64,000 bases of DNA from Syntrophaceae bacterium UBA6087 (GCA_002448235.1 DIXF01000016.1:81067-145066), one strand, 5' to 3'. Positions 46,032 to 55,122 are shown, numbered from the stretch's first letter. The notes: generated by a model not told the origin, from the sequence alone. Numbers and translations are program-made.

Positions 46032-46481
46032 ATGGCTGACGCGACAAAAACCGGAAAAGAGTTTGCTCCCATAGTCTGGGAAGTTGAACGCGGGAAGATC
46101 AGAGAGATGGCGAAGGCCATCGGCGATCCCAATCCCGTTTACCTTGAAATGGAAGCGGCAATGAAAGAAGGCTACCGGGATATCCCCGCTCCGCCGACGT
46201 TTCTCACCGTGCCCATGATGTGGAGCTCGTCCATGCCCGTGCTTATCAATGACCTCAAGATCAACTTCATGATGGTCCTTCACGGTGAGGAAGAGTACGA
46301 ATTTTACCGGGAGATCTATCCCGGTGACACGATCACCGGGATACCGAAGGTTGTGAGTGTCGAGGAAAAGACCAGCAAGACGGGCGGCAAAATGGATATG
46401 ATAACGGTCGAAATCCTCTATAAAAACCAGAACGATGAAAAGGTCGCGAAGGCAAGGACCCTCATGGTCGAGAGGAAATAG
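46032..46481 (+). CDS. MaoC-like hydratase, non-catalytic partner (HadA-like, N-terminal domain)
   Basis: A 149-residue hot-dog protein. The family segment reads AKAIGDPNPVYLEMEAAMKE; the Asp is kept (D32) but Tyr37 stands where R-hydratases have the catalytic His. This fits the structural subunit of a heterodimeric hydratase, with the catalytic subunit encoded next. It also has YRDIPAPPTFLTVPM and FYREIYPGDTITGIPKVVSV. The ATG at 46032 after CTGGAGG is the start; a longer frame overlaps the thiolase gene. Ten bases separate it from the next gene. Confidence 0.82.
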   Translation: MADATKTGKEFAPIVWEVERGKIREMAKAIGDPNPVYLEMEAAMKEGYRDIPAPPTFLTVPMMWSSSMPVLINDLKINFMMVLHGEEEYEFYREIYPGDTITGIPKVVSVEEKTSKTGGKMDMITVEILYKNQNDEKVAKARTLMVERK

Positions 46482-46490
46482 GGGGGGATT

Positions 46491-46928
46491 ATGGCGAACG
46501 ATTTGTATTTTGAAGATGTGAATGTAGGCGACCAGATGCCTGCGCTCTCAAAGGGCCCTATCCTGAAGCTGCAGCATGTCCTGTATGCAGGCGCATCCGG
46601 CGATTTCAACCCGCTGCATACGGATGACGATTTCGCCCGCGCCGTGGGGATGAAAGACGGCGTGATCACGCACGGCATGCTCGTCATGGGGTTTGTCGGC
46701 CAGGCGGTCACGAGCTGGGTTCCGAAAAGATGCCTGAAAAACTTGAGCGTGCGCTTTGCCGGGATGACCAGGCCGGGCAACACCATCACGATAACCGGGG
46801 CAGTGACGGAAAAGAGGCAGGAGGCATCCGGGAATATTATTACCTGCGATGTTGTTGCCCGTGATGAGGCAGGTGATGTAAAGATAATGGGAAGGTTTTC
46901 CGCGGCATTGCCGTCGAGGCAGGGCTGA
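46491..46928 (+). CDS. MaoC-like enoyl-CoA hydratase, catalytic subunit (HadB-like)
   Basis: A 145-residue hot-dog protein with the hydratase 2 motif intact: YAGASGDFNPLHTDDDFARA, Asp38 and His43, followed by GVITHGMLVMGF. Such enzymes hydrate 2-enoyl-CoA to (3R)-hydroxyacyl-CoA. Paired with the previous gene, it should form a split two-hot-dog hydratase, as HadAB or ChsH1/ChsH2 do in mycobacteria. The SDR encoded next is expected to oxidise the product. Confidence 0.87.
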   Translation: MANDLYFEDVNVGDQMPALSKGPILKLQHVLYAGASGDFNPLHTDDDFARAVGMKDGVITHGMLVMGFVGQAVTSWVPKRCLKNLSVRFAGMTRPGNTITITGAVTEKRQEASGNIITCDVVARDEAGDVKIMGRFSAALPSRQG

Positions 46929-46955
46929 TCGAACGAATGCGAGGAGGGAATGGAA

Positions 46956-47864
46956 ATGTCCAACATTGATTTTACCGGGAGAGTTGCGATTGTTACCGGC
47001 GCAGGTGCCGGTCTTGGCAGGCAGTATGCCCTCGAACTGGCGAAACGGGGTGCAAAGGTCGTGATCAACGACCTGGGCGGCACCCGTGACGGTGCAGGAT
47101 CGAGCGATGCCGCAGCGAATAAGGTGGTGGACGAGATCAAGGCGCTCGGCGGGTCTGCGGTGCCGAACTATGACAACGTTGCCACCGCAGCCGGCGGAGA
47201 GAACATTGTGAAGGCCGCTATCGATGCGTTCGGCAAGGTGGATATTCTCATCAACAATGCCGGGATCTTGAGAGACAAGACCTTCACGAAGATGGAGGAA
47301 GAGAACTGGGACTCTGTCGTGAATGTCCATCTCAGGGGCGCCTACTGTGTCTCGAAGCCGGCCTTTGCCAATATGCGCGACAACGGCTACGGCAGGATCA
47401 TCATGACCACCTCCGGCGCAGGCCTCTTCGGGAACTTCGGCCAGAGCAACTATGCCTCGGCAAAGATGGGTCTCGTCGGCCTCGCCAACGTGCTCAAGAT
47501 CGAGGGGGCGAAGTACAACATCAAATCCAACGTGATCGTCCCTGTTGCTGCCTCACGCCTCACCGAAGACGTGCTTCCTCCGCAGCTTTTCGAAAAGATG
47601 AAGCCCGATTTCATTACTCCGGCCGTGCTCTACCTGTGCTCGGAGGAGTGCAGCGATTCCGGAATGATCATCAACGCGACCCTCGGGTACTACAGCCGCA
47701 CGGCCATCCTCACCGGCCCCGGTGCGATCCTCTCCGACGGCAACCGGATCCCGAGCCCGGAAGAGGTAAGGGACAGCTGGGACAAGATCACGAGCCTCGA
47801 AAGCCCGAAATACTTCGATAATCTGCCCGAGATGTTTGGTGTTCTGGGGCCGCTGCTCAAATAA
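46956..47864 (+). CDS. SDR-family 3-hydroxyacyl-CoA dehydrogenase (MFE-2/HSD17B4-like)
   Basis: A 302-residue Rossmann dehydrogenase. The NAD site is VTGAGAGLGRQYALELAKRG (about residues 14-33) and the strand VVINDLGGTRDG; Asp after this strand favours NAD. NNAG is at 100-103 and the catalytic YASAK at 166-170. The GAGAGLGR and NDLGG motifs and the C-terminal segment are those of the dehydrogenase domain of peroxisomal multifunctional enzyme 2, which acts on (3R)-hydroxyacyl-CoA. The ATG at 46956 is preferred over 46950 because of its spacing to GAGGAGGG. Last gene of the operon. Confidence 0.85.
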   Translation: MSNIDFTGRVAIVTGAGAGLGRQYALELAKRGAKVVINDLGGTRDGAGSSDAAANKVVDEIKALGGSAVPNYDNVATAAGGENIVKAAIDAFGKVDILINNAGILRDKTFTKMEEENWDSVVNVHLRGAYCVSKPAFANMRDNGYGRIIMTTSGAGLFGNFGQSNYASAKMGLVGLANVLKIEGAKYNIKSNVIVPVAASRLTEDVLPPQLFEKMKPDFITPAVLYLCSEECSDSGMIINATLGYYSRTAILTGPGAILSDGNRIPSPEEVRDSWDKITSLESPKYFDNLPEMFGVLGPLLK

Positions 47865-47914
47865 TCCGAAGAAAGACAGCGTATCCCTGATTTTTCAGCT
47901 TTGAATTCATAAGC

Positions 47915-47952
47915 GGCGATGATCCTTCTCTCAAGGGAGAGGGATCATCGCC
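47915..47952. terminator. long inverted repeat after the acyl-CoA operon, possible terminator
   Basis: GGCGATGATCC pairs with GGATCATCGCC, extended by TTCTC/GAGAG with one wobble, giving a 16-bp stem and a six-base loop, 50 bases after the SDR stop. No T run follows on either strand, so intrinsic termination is unproven. From here to 48474 the DNA is AT-rich with no supported gene apart from the repeated element at 48215. Confidence 0.4.
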
Positions 47953-48214
47953 ATAGCCATAAACAAACGTACAGATCACATGAAAGATGATTGTATAAAT
48001 ATTTGAACTTTATATTTTAACACCACTGCTATTACAATTCATGTACTTTCCTGGAAGTTCATGGCTTTCACTTATTCCTTTTACACATAGTCTATCCATA
48101 AGAGAATGGCTTGATTACATGTTTTGCGGGCTTGATTTGATTCCACCGCTGGTATATTTATCATGATCTGTTTGTTTACATTTTTTGATATCAAATTGGG
48201 TAATACGTGGAGAC

Positions 48215-48243
48215 GGTGGATACACCGGAAGTGGCGGAGCTTC
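48215..48243 (+). promoter_or_regulatory. repeated polysaccharide-gene element, copy A
   Basis: GGTGGATACACC, six bases, GGCGGAGC, TTC. The left part can form a GGTG/CACC hairpin. It lies about 230 bases before the likely start of the Wza-like gene, in a 600-base region without a gene. Shared core CACC-N6-GGCGGAGC with copies at 58051 and 40464. Confidence 0.5.
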
Positions 48244-48474
48244 AGAGTATTAGAGCCCTCCTGTTCCAAACCGAGAGTGCATTACCAATCATGTTATTGC
48301 GACTGCACTGGGAAAGATGTAGCTTGGGTGAAAGGTAAACGGGATATGAGAGCTTAAAGATGAACTTAGTAAGAAAGACAAGCGGTTTCCCGAGAGTATG
48401 GTAAATACCAAAGACATATGTTTTTTGGGTTGATCCAATCCGTTTATGGACAAGCAAGAGGAGGCTACGTAAGG

Positions 48475-50649
48475 ATGCTCAGGAAAAATATGATCTGGTG
48501 GGGTTTTGTTCTGATCATGATGTCTATCCAAATCGGCGTTTCGTATAACCTGTATGCCCAGCAGATCCAGCTGACCCCTATTTACGGATCTTCGCCTGCC
48601 GTAGTCATGCCTGCTCTGACCCAGCAGCCCCAAGTTCTTCAGCAGTCCGTCCTCCAGGAAAAGAAAAGCGAACAGCCAACAGTTGCTCCCACGGGACCTT
48701 CTTCTTCCGAAAAGGCTTCGGAGTTCGAGCGGTTCATCCGAGAGAGCACGGACATCAAGCAGTTCGGCTACGACCTGTTCAGTGCTCCGCTTTCCAGCTT
48801 TGCGCCGGTGGAAGAGGTGCCTGTCGGGCCGGACTATGTTATCGGGCCGGGTGACGAGCTCCGCATTACCATTTGGGGCAGTATCGAAGGGCAGTGGGCA
48901 AGTGTTGTGGACCGTAATGGAATGATCAATCTGCCCAGGATAGGCACTATCGGAGTCACCGGACTCACGTTCGAACAGCTTAAGCAGACACTCCACAAAG
49001 AGGTCTCGAAGTACTACACCGGTTTCGAGATGAATGTGAGCATGGGGACGCTCAGGACAATGCGCATCTACGTGGTGGGCAACGCGCACAAGCCGGGCGC
49101 ATATACCCTCTCGTCGCTTTCCACCCTTATCTCCTCCCTGTTCGCATCGGGCGGACCGGCCAAGACGGGTACCATGCGCAGTATCCGCGTCGAGCGGGGC
49201 GGAAAGACTGTGGCGCGATTCGACCTCTACGAACTGCTCCTCAAGGGCAATAAGACCAGCGACATCCGCCTCATGCCCGAGGATGTGGTCTTCATCCCGC
49301 CGGTGGGCCCCCTCGTGGGAATCTCCGGCAGCGTGAACGTCCCCGCGATCTACGAGATCAAGGACGAGAAGTCCCTCTCGGAGCTTATCGCCATGGCCGG
49401 CGGCCTGAGTGCGGTGGCTTTTAAGGGAAGAGTGCAGATGGAGCGCATCGTGGACGGCAGAAGCCAGGTGATCCTCGATGCAGACCTTGGCTCCATAGTG
49501 AACAGTGCCCTCACCATACAAAGCGGCGATCTGTTCAAGATCTTCCAGGTCGTCCAGGACAGGAAGGTTGTCAGGCTCACCGGAGCGGTCAATCGCCCCG
49601 GCGAATACGGCCTCAACTCCGGGATGAGCATCAAAGATCTCATCGATATGGCAGGCGGATTGCGCTACTACGCGTACCAGAGAGAGGCGGAAATAACCAG
49701 AGTCACGGTGACACCCGCAGGCCCGAAGACGGAAAAGATCCTGATCGATCTGGAGAAAGCCCTTGCCGGTCAGGACGACCAGAACATCCCTTTGAGGGAG
49801 AACGACTACCTCTTCATTCGCGCCGTGCCCGAATGGGACCTGTACCAGACTGCGCAAATAACGGGACAGGTGCGCTTTCCGGGCACCTTTACCATAGTAA
49901 AGGGTGAGCGGCTCTCCTCGCTCATCGAGCGCGCCGGAGGCTACACGGACAAGGCCTACTTGAGGGGCGCAGTATTTGTCCGCGAGCAGGTGCGGCAGCT
50001 CCAGCAGAAGGGCATAGAGGAGATGGCGTCCCGCATGCAGCGTGAGCTGCTCGCGGAGAGCTCGGTTCAGCTGTCGACAGCCCTTTCTTCCGAGGAAGTA
50101 CAGGCCCGGAAGATAGAGGTGGAGTCCAAGAAGATGTTCATCCAGACCCTTCGTGAACTCAAAGCCACCGGCAGGATGACCGTCAGACTGGCACATCTGC
50201 GTCTGCTCAAGGGAAGCGATTACGATATCGAGCTCCAGGAAGGGGACAGTCTCGTCATCCCCACAAAGAGCAGTGTGGTAAATGTTATGGGCTCGGTCAT
50301 GTCCCTCAGCAGCCATGTCTACCGAGAGAAGTGTTCCTACAAGGATTACATTGTCCTGTCCGGAGGGTATACCCGCTATGCAGACAAGGGTAGCGTCTAT
50401 GTCCTCAAGGTTGACGGATCGGCACGAAAGCTCTCTCGTGGGCTGCTCAACTGGAACGATCCCAAGTCGAAGTGGGAGATTGCAGGCTTCGGAGAGGCTA
50501 TACCGGAGATCGAACCCGGCGATACCATCATCGTGCCCGAGAAGTTGGATCGGATCGCGTGGATGCGCGAGATCAAGGACATCACTCAGATCCTCATGCA
50601 GACGGCTGTGACTGCGGGTGTGGTGATCGAGCTGCTGGATAATGATTAA
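48475..50649 (+). CDS. outer-membrane polysaccharide export protein, Wza-like, with several SLBB domains
   Basis: A protein of about 724 residues from the ATG at 48475 (GAGGAGG upstream). It has a signal-anchor-like hydrophobic segment (MIWWGFVLIMMSIQIGVSY), a Poly_export domain (DYVIGPGDELRITIWGSIEG), and then repeated SLBB-type domains, for example YVVGNAHKPGAYTLSSLSTL, ISGSVNVPAIYEIKDE, LTGAVNRPGEYGLNSGM, ITGQVRFPGTFTIVKGE and VMGSVMSLSSHVY. It is longer than E. coli Wza (379 residues) because of the extra SLBB repeats. No lipobox Cys is obvious. The YjbH-like gene follows after 35 bases. Confidence 0.9.
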   Translation: MLRKNMIWWGFVLIMMSIQIGVSYNLYAQQIQLTPIYGSSPAVVMPALTQQPQVLQQSVLQEKKSEQPTVAPTGPSSSEKASEFERFIRESTDIKQFGYDLFSAPLSSFAPVEEVPVGPDYVIGPGDELRITIWGSIEGQWASVVDRNGMINLPRIGTIGVTGLTFEQLKQTLHKEVSKYYTGFEMNVSMGTLRTMRIYVVGNAHKPGAYTLSSLSTLISSLFASGGPAKTGTMRSIRVERGGKTVARFDLYELLLKGNKTSDIRLMPEDVVFIPPVGPLVGISGSVNVPAIYEIKDEKSLSELIAMAGGLSAVAFKGRVQMERIVDGRSQVILDADLGSIVNSALTIQSGDLFKIFQVVQDRKVVRLTGAVNRPGEYGLNSGMSIKDLIDMAGGLRYYAYQREAEITRVTVTPAGPKTEKILIDLEKALAGQDDQNIPLRENDYLFIRAVPEWDLYQTAQITGQVRFPGTFTIVKGERLSSLIERAGGYTDKAYLRGAVFVREQVRQLQQKGIEEMASRMQRELLAESSVQLSTALSSEEVQARKIEVESKKMFIQTLRELKATGRMTVRLAHLRLLKGSDYDIELQEGDSLVIPTKSSVVNVMGSVMSLSSHVYREKCSYKDYIVLSGGYTRYADKGSVYVLKVDGSARKLSRGLLNWNDPKSKWEIAGFGEAIPEIEPGDTIIVPEKLDRIAWMREIKDITQILMQTAVTAGVVIELLDND

Positions 50650-50684
50650 GCGGGACGAGGCATTGCCCCGGCCTGGATGCCCCT

Positions 50685-52760
50685 TTGCCGCGACTGATTG
50701 ACATCATTGTGCTGGCGGGCCTCATCGTCATCATGCCCGGTTCCCTTGCACAAGCCGGCGACGAACCATTCACCTTCAGCTCGTACTGGGGAGGCACCGG
50801 TCTCATGGAGATACCCACGGCACGGGTCATGGAGGAGAACCACTGGCGCGTAGGCATCAGCCAGATCGATCCATCGAGGACCTACTACGGGGCGATCAGC
50901 CCTCTTGCAGGCCTGGAGATCGACGGCAGGATCACCGAGATTCTGGGGACAAGAGAAGAAGTCGATACCGGGAAGTTTGAGGGATACGGCAACAACAAGG
51001 ACAAATCAGTAGATTTCAAATATCAGTTCATCTCCGAAGGAAAGTACATGCCTGCCATTGCCCTGGGCGTCATGGATCCCTCGGGCACGAGGCTTCTGGC
51101 ATCGCAGTATATCGTGGCAAGCAAGCAGCTATATCCCTTCGACTTCACGATCGGCCTGGGCAACGGCAGGTTCGGCAAACGCCCGCTGGACTCTTCAGGG
51201 AAAGGGGTTGAGGCAGAGCTTTTCAGGGATCCGAATCAATGGTGGGAAGACGCCCGGATGTTTGCGGGTATTCAGTTTGCGCCTTCGGAAAAATATGCCT
51301 TTATGCTGGAATATGCACCGATCAAGTACCATATGATGAGCCTGTACGATACTGGATCCACTGAGAACCACTTCGACGAGCCGGTCCCTTCGAAGGTGAA
51401 TGTGGGGGTGAGATTCAAGCCTGTGAACTGGGCCCGGATCGACCTCAGCTACCAGCGGGGAGAACAGGTCGGCATGAACGTTTCCCTGGACTTTCCTATC
51501 GGGAAGCAGCTCATTCCCATTTACGATCATCCGTATCGGGAAGATGACTCTCTCCGGCTGTCCCCTGCGGAGAAGCGTCTGATCACCGCCTTGACACGAT
51601 CGGGCTTCTCGGATGTCGGTGTGTTCCTCGAAGGCAATGACCTGTTGATCGAGGCTCAGAACGATTACTACTTCTTTTCCCCGAGGGCCGTAGGAGTAAT
51701 CATGGGCCTCGTGGACGAGATCGCTCCTGATACGGTCCGGACTGTCTCCGTCACGCTCACCGAGAACCGGATACCGGTAGTCGGTTTTACGGCTATGCGT
51801 TCCGACATAGGGCAGTGGCGGGAAGAGAAGCTCACAACGGAACAGTTTGTCTTTCTTTCCCATCTGGATACGGAGATTCTGGAGACGCAGGATGTGCCGA
51901 AGAAGAACAGGAAGAACCTGAAATACGGCCTCATGCCATCAGTCCAGACCTTCCTTAACGACCCTTCAGGATTCTTTAAGGCGAGAGTCGGTCTCCAGGC
52001 ATGGGCAAGCTGGCACCCATGGAAGGGAGTATCTTTTGTGGCAGGGGTCGATGGGTATCCGGTCAACAATGTATCAACAGCGAACGAGCCCCTGTCTATC
52101 CCGGTGAGGAGCGATATTGCCTTGTACAAGGAGCAGAAAGTCTCCCTGGGAAGGCTCATGTTCGACCAGATAATCAAGTGTCCTCTCGGATCATACGGCA
52201 GGCTTTCGGGCGGGATACTGGAACTCCAGTATACGGGATTGGACGCCGAGATGGCCGTACCGGTGCTGGATGGGAGACTCCTGCTGGGGACGGGCGGAAG
52301 TGTATTGAAAAAACGGGACCCGGATAATCCCCTCAAGCTGAAGGAAGATGACGTGAAGGACATGTACACTACGGCCTTCGGCAATATACGGGTGAACGTG
52401 CCGGAATACGACGTGTGGTTCGATGTGAAGGCAGGGCGGTTTCTGGCCGGGGACAACGGGGCGAGATTCACTGTTTCGAAGTTCATTCAGGGAGTGACCG
52501 TATCAGTCTGGTATGGAGTGACGGATACGTCGGTATTCGATGACGAGGTGAACAAGGGATACCGCGACAGTGGATTCATGGTGACCATACCCTTGCGGTT
52601 GTTCAAAGGGGAGGATTCGCGGACAGCTTTCTTCTATTCACTGTCGCCATGGACGCGTGATGTAGCGCAGGACATCAGCCATTATACCAATTTGTTTGAT
52701 TTTATCGGAAGGAATACCAAAGCCGGATTCAGCAGGGATGCAGAAGAAATGCACCCATAG
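50685..52760 (+). CDS. YjbH/GfcD-like outer-membrane exopolysaccharide protein
   Basis: A protein of about 691 residues. A signal peptide (LIDIIVLAGLIVIMPGSLAQA, cleaved near residue 24) precedes repeated amphipathic strands, as in beta-barrels. FSSYWGGTGLMEIPTARVME is the YjbH domain signature (residues about 31-50), and SQYIVASKQLYPFDFTIGLG fits the same family. E. coli homologues YjbH and GfcD belong to exopolysaccharide and group 4 capsule operons. The only in-frame start before the signal peptide is TTG at 50685. It may work with the Wza-like channel. Confidence 0.83.
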   Translation: MPRLIDIIVLAGLIVIMPGSLAQAGDEPFTFSSYWGGTGLMEIPTARVMEENHWRVGISQIDPSRTYYGAISPLAGLEIDGRITEILGTREEVDTGKFEGYGNNKDKSVDFKYQFISEGKYMPAIALGVMDPSGTRLLASQYIVASKQLYPFDFTIGLGNGRFGKRPLDSSGKGVEAELFRDPNQWWEDARMFAGIQFAPSEKYAFMLEYAPIKYHMMSLYDTGSTENHFDEPVPSKVNVGVRFKPVNWARIDLSYQRGEQVGMNVSLDFPIGKQLIPIYDHPYREDDSLRLSPAEKRLITALTRSGFSDVGVFLEGNDLLIEAQNDYYFFSPRAVGVIMGLVDEIAPDTVRTVSVTLTENRIPVVGFTAMRSDIGQWREEKLTTEQFVFLSHLDTEILETQDVPKKNRKNLKYGLMPSVQTFLNDPSGFFKARVGLQAWASWHPWKGVSFVAGVDGYPVNNVSTANEPLSIPVRSDIALYKEQKVSLGRLMFDQIIKCPLGSYGRLSGGILELQYTGLDAEMAVPVLDGRLLLGTGGSVLKKRDPDNPLKLKEDDVKDMYTTAFGNIRVNVPEYDVWFDVKAGRFLAGDNGARFTVSKFIQGVTVSVWYGVTDTSVFDDEVNKGYRDSGFMVTIPLRLFKGEDSRTAFFYSLSPWTRDVAQDISHYTNLFDFIGRNTKAGFSRDAEEMHP

Positions 52761-52897
52761 TATTTTCAAGTCATGAATTGATTTCCTCGATAGAAAGGGA
52801 TACAATACGAGCATTCGTGAAATTTCGTGGAAATTGGTGTAAGAGAACTGGCATTTGGAGCTATTCATATTATTGTATATGTAAAGGAGCTGGGGCG

Positions 52898-53227
52898 ATG
52901 AGATGCTTCACCAACTGGAAAACGGCATTGGTAGTCTTGGGTGCTTTTGCCTTCACATTTATCATTCTTCCCGGTTTCACAGCTCAAGTCATGGCGGCTG
53001 ATACGCCCACATCTGTTGCCCAGGTTGCCGGAGGCGCCGGTGCAGCCGGTTCTGCCGCGGGAGCTTCCACCGCCGGTGCTGCAGGCGGCGCCGCTACTGC
53101 GGCAGGAATCTCGGCCGGCACCATCACCGCTGCTATCGTTGCAGCATATGCAGGAGTGATCGCCGTGTTGTCTGCTACGAGCGACAGCGGTACAACGACT
53201 TCCCACCACGGCACATCCCAGCATTAG
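52898..53227 (+). CDS. small secreted Ala/Gly/Thr-rich protein, GfcA-like
   Basis: A protein of 109 residues from the ATG at 52898, with AAGGAG eight bases upstream. A signal peptide (TALVVLGAFAFTFIILPGFTAQVMA) is followed by a low-complexity Ala/Gly stretch, then AAGISAGTITAAIVAAYAGV and a polar tail with SDSG, TTTS and HHG. E. coli GfcA (YmcD) of the group 4 capsule operon has the same layout, with a low-complexity region, an Ala/Val-rich membrane-like segment and a DSG...SHNTST tail. Function of GfcA is not known. The neighbours Wza-like and YjbH-like genes support the comparison. Confidence 0.6.
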   Translation: MRCFTNWKTALVVLGAFAFTFIILPGFTAQVMAADTPTSVAQVAGGAGAAGSAAGASTAGAAGGAATAAGISAGTITAAIVAAYAGVIAVLSATSDSGTTTSHHGTSQH

Positions 53228-53351
53228 GGTTGGGAGGAGCGTTCTCCGGGCGTCTTGAGAAAGGTGAAAACCGATTGACTGTTTTTAGCCTTTTTTTAGG
53301 GGCGAATAACTCCGTAGGATTTTTTTATCCAGGGGAGCAGCATCGGCATCC

Positions 53352-53846
53352 ATGAAAAAGGCTTTAATCGTTGCCGTCATCTCCAGTTTCTTGTCTCTGA
53401 TCCTGTGCCAACCCTATGCACCTTATGCGAAGGCATCCGACTATGAAATGGATAGTGTTATTACACCAGCAGAAAGCCTGTTTAAGGCCTTGCACCAGAA
53501 AGACTATCCAAAGATCTGGACGTGTCTGTCCGTTAAGTCGCGCGACACTATTGTGAGCGATACCTGCGCGGCGATAAAGTCCTCCTCGTGCTCCAAGGCA
53601 TCCGTATCCGATGATTTCACCCGCGGAGGAACACTTTCCATGGCTTACTGGGACGCCTACCTGAAGCATTTTAATCCTGTCATGGTTCTGGAAGAGAGCA
53701 GGTGGGAGATGGGATCGGTAAAGGACGACCGGGCCGAAATCATCATTACATACAAAAAAGCACAGAAGCCTGCAACGTTGCGTATGATAAGAGAAGACGG
53801 CATATGGCGCGTCGGGCTTACCGAGTCGTTCTGGTCAAGGAAATAG
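53352..53846 (+). CDS. secreted protein of unknown function, NTF2-like in part
   Basis: A 164-residue protein with a signal peptide (KALIVAVISSFLSLILC, then an Ala-x-Ala-like site in YAKASDYE). The mature part has ESLFKALHQKDYPKIWTCLS and ends RMIREDGIWRVGLTESF, a pattern like small NTF2/DUF4878-type domains. Three Cys residues in the middle could form disulfides in the periplasm. It lies between GfcA-like and Wzz-like genes and may belong to the export operon. No function is assigned. Confidence 0.7.
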   Translation: MKKALIVAVISSFLSLILCQPYAPYAKASDYEMDSVITPAESLFKALHQKDYPKIWTCLSVKSRDTIVSDTCAAIKSSSCSKASVSDDFTRGGTLSMAYWDAYLKHFNPVMVLEESRWEMGSVKDDRAEIIITYKKAQKPATLRMIREDGIWRVGLTESFWSRK

Positions 53847-53859
53847 CGAGGGATTCCCT

Positions 53860-55065
53860 ATGGAAGAAAAACTATTGAAAGATCATCCGGTAGAGCGATT
53901 GGAAGATGACGAAGGTATCGATGTCATTGACCTGTTTATCGTTCTGGCCAAGCGCAAGGGGCTCATTGCAGGCCTCACCCTCGGAGCGGCGGTAGTCACC
54001 GCAGTTATAAGCTTGCTCATGACACCCGTGTACCGAGCCGAGACAACCATTCTCCCTCCACAGACCAATTCCTCCCAAGCGGCCCAGGTGCTCGGCCAGC
54101 TTGGCGCAGCTCCCGGTCTTTTGGGTATCGCGCCTCCGAGCAAGTCGACCGGCGATTTATACATGGAACTCGTCAAGAGCAGGACCGTGCTTGACCATAT
54201 GGTGGACCGCTTCGGACTCATGGATCTCTACAAAGCAGAGACTCGAGAAGGAGCGATAAAGCTTCTAACCAACAGAGTCACTACCGGGAATAATATTAAG
54301 AGCGGTATCCTTACCGTAAGTGTCGAGGACACCGACCCGGTACGTGCTTCCTCCATGGCAAACGCCCTTGTAGAGGAGCTCAAGCTCTTTAATAAAGGTC
54401 TTTCCGTTACCGAGGCAGCCCAACGCAGGCTTTTCTTCGAAGAGCAGCTCAAGGACGCCAAGGATACACTCTTGCAGTCTGAAGAGGCCATGAAGGCCTT
54501 CCAGGAAAAGTCAGGTATCGTAAAGATCGATGCCCAGGCCAATGCTATGATTCAGGGCACGTCCTCCCTGCGAGCCCAGATTGCCGCCAAGGAGGTCGAG
54601 TTCCGGGTCTTGAGAACATATTCCACGGAGCATAACCCGGATGTCCTCCGGATTAAAGAGGAGCTGAAAGGCATGCACGACCAGCTTTCACGGCTGGAGT
54701 CCAAGGGCGATGGAGGAGATGTCATTGTGCATACGGGAGACATCCCCAAGGCAAGCACTGAGTACTTGAGCAGGGTGCGGGACTTAAAATTCAGCGAGAC
54801 GCTTTACGAGCTTCTACTCGGCCAGTACCAGACAGCCAAGCTCGATGAGGCTCGGGAGGCCTCGGTAATCCAGGTCCTGGAAAAGGCGGTGCCACCTGAG
54901 AATAGGATTAAGCCGAAACGACGCTCTATGGTGATTTTAGCCTCCTTCATGGCCTTGTTCGCTTCCATCCTGGCGGCATTCTTCCTTGAGTATAAGGAGA
55001 ACATTTCAAAGGACCCTGAGCACAGGGAGAAAGTCGCCATCTTAAGAAAGTATCTTGCATTGTGA
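53860..55065 (+). CDS. polysaccharide chain-length / co-polymerase protein, Wzz-like
   Basis: A 401-residue inner-membrane protein of the PCP type. The first membrane helix is LIAGLTLGAAVVTAVISLL (residues about 31-50), followed by PVYRAETTILPP, a long periplasmic coiled-coil part (QRRLFFEEQLKDAKDTLLQS), and a second helix SMVILASFMALFASILAAFF near residue 370. The Pro-rich PPENRIKPKRR before the second helix is the family motif. No tyrosine-kinase domain is attached, so it is a PCP-1 or kinase-less PCP-2. It should set chain length or couple to the Wza-like channel. Confidence 0.88.
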   Translation: MEEKLLKDHPVERLEDDEGIDVIDLFIVLAKRKGLIAGLTLGAAVVTAVISLLMTPVYRAETTILPPQTNSSQAAQVLGQLGAAPGLLGIAPPSKSTGDLYMELVKSRTVLDHMVDRFGLMDLYKAETREGAIKLLTNRVTTGNNIKSGILTVSVEDTDPVRASSMANALVEELKLFNKGLSVTEAAQRRLFFEEQLKDAKDTLLQSEEAMKAFQEKSGIVKIDAQANAMIQGTSSLRAQIAAKEVEFRVLRTYSTEHNPDVLRIKEELKGMHDQLSRLESKGDGGDVIVHTGDIPKASTEYLSRVRDLKFSETLYELLLGQYQTAKLDEAREASVIQVLEKAVPPENRIKPKRRSMVILASFMALFASILAAFFLEYKENISKDPEHREKVAILRKYLAL

Positions 55066-55122
55066 TGAAAGGTTTGCATTAATGACGATGCGTTCTAAAA
55101 TGCCTTCTCCAGGAGGTCTCTC

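Noticed and set aside
46950..46956. ATG at 46950 as start of the SDR gene
   Set aside because: It is almost contiguous with the GAGGAGGG Shine-Dalgarno; the ATG at 46956 has normal spacing.
48289..50316. A 675-residue frame opposite the Wza-like gene
   Set aside because: Antisense to a gene with clear SLBB and Poly_export domains; no domain seen in the shadow frame.
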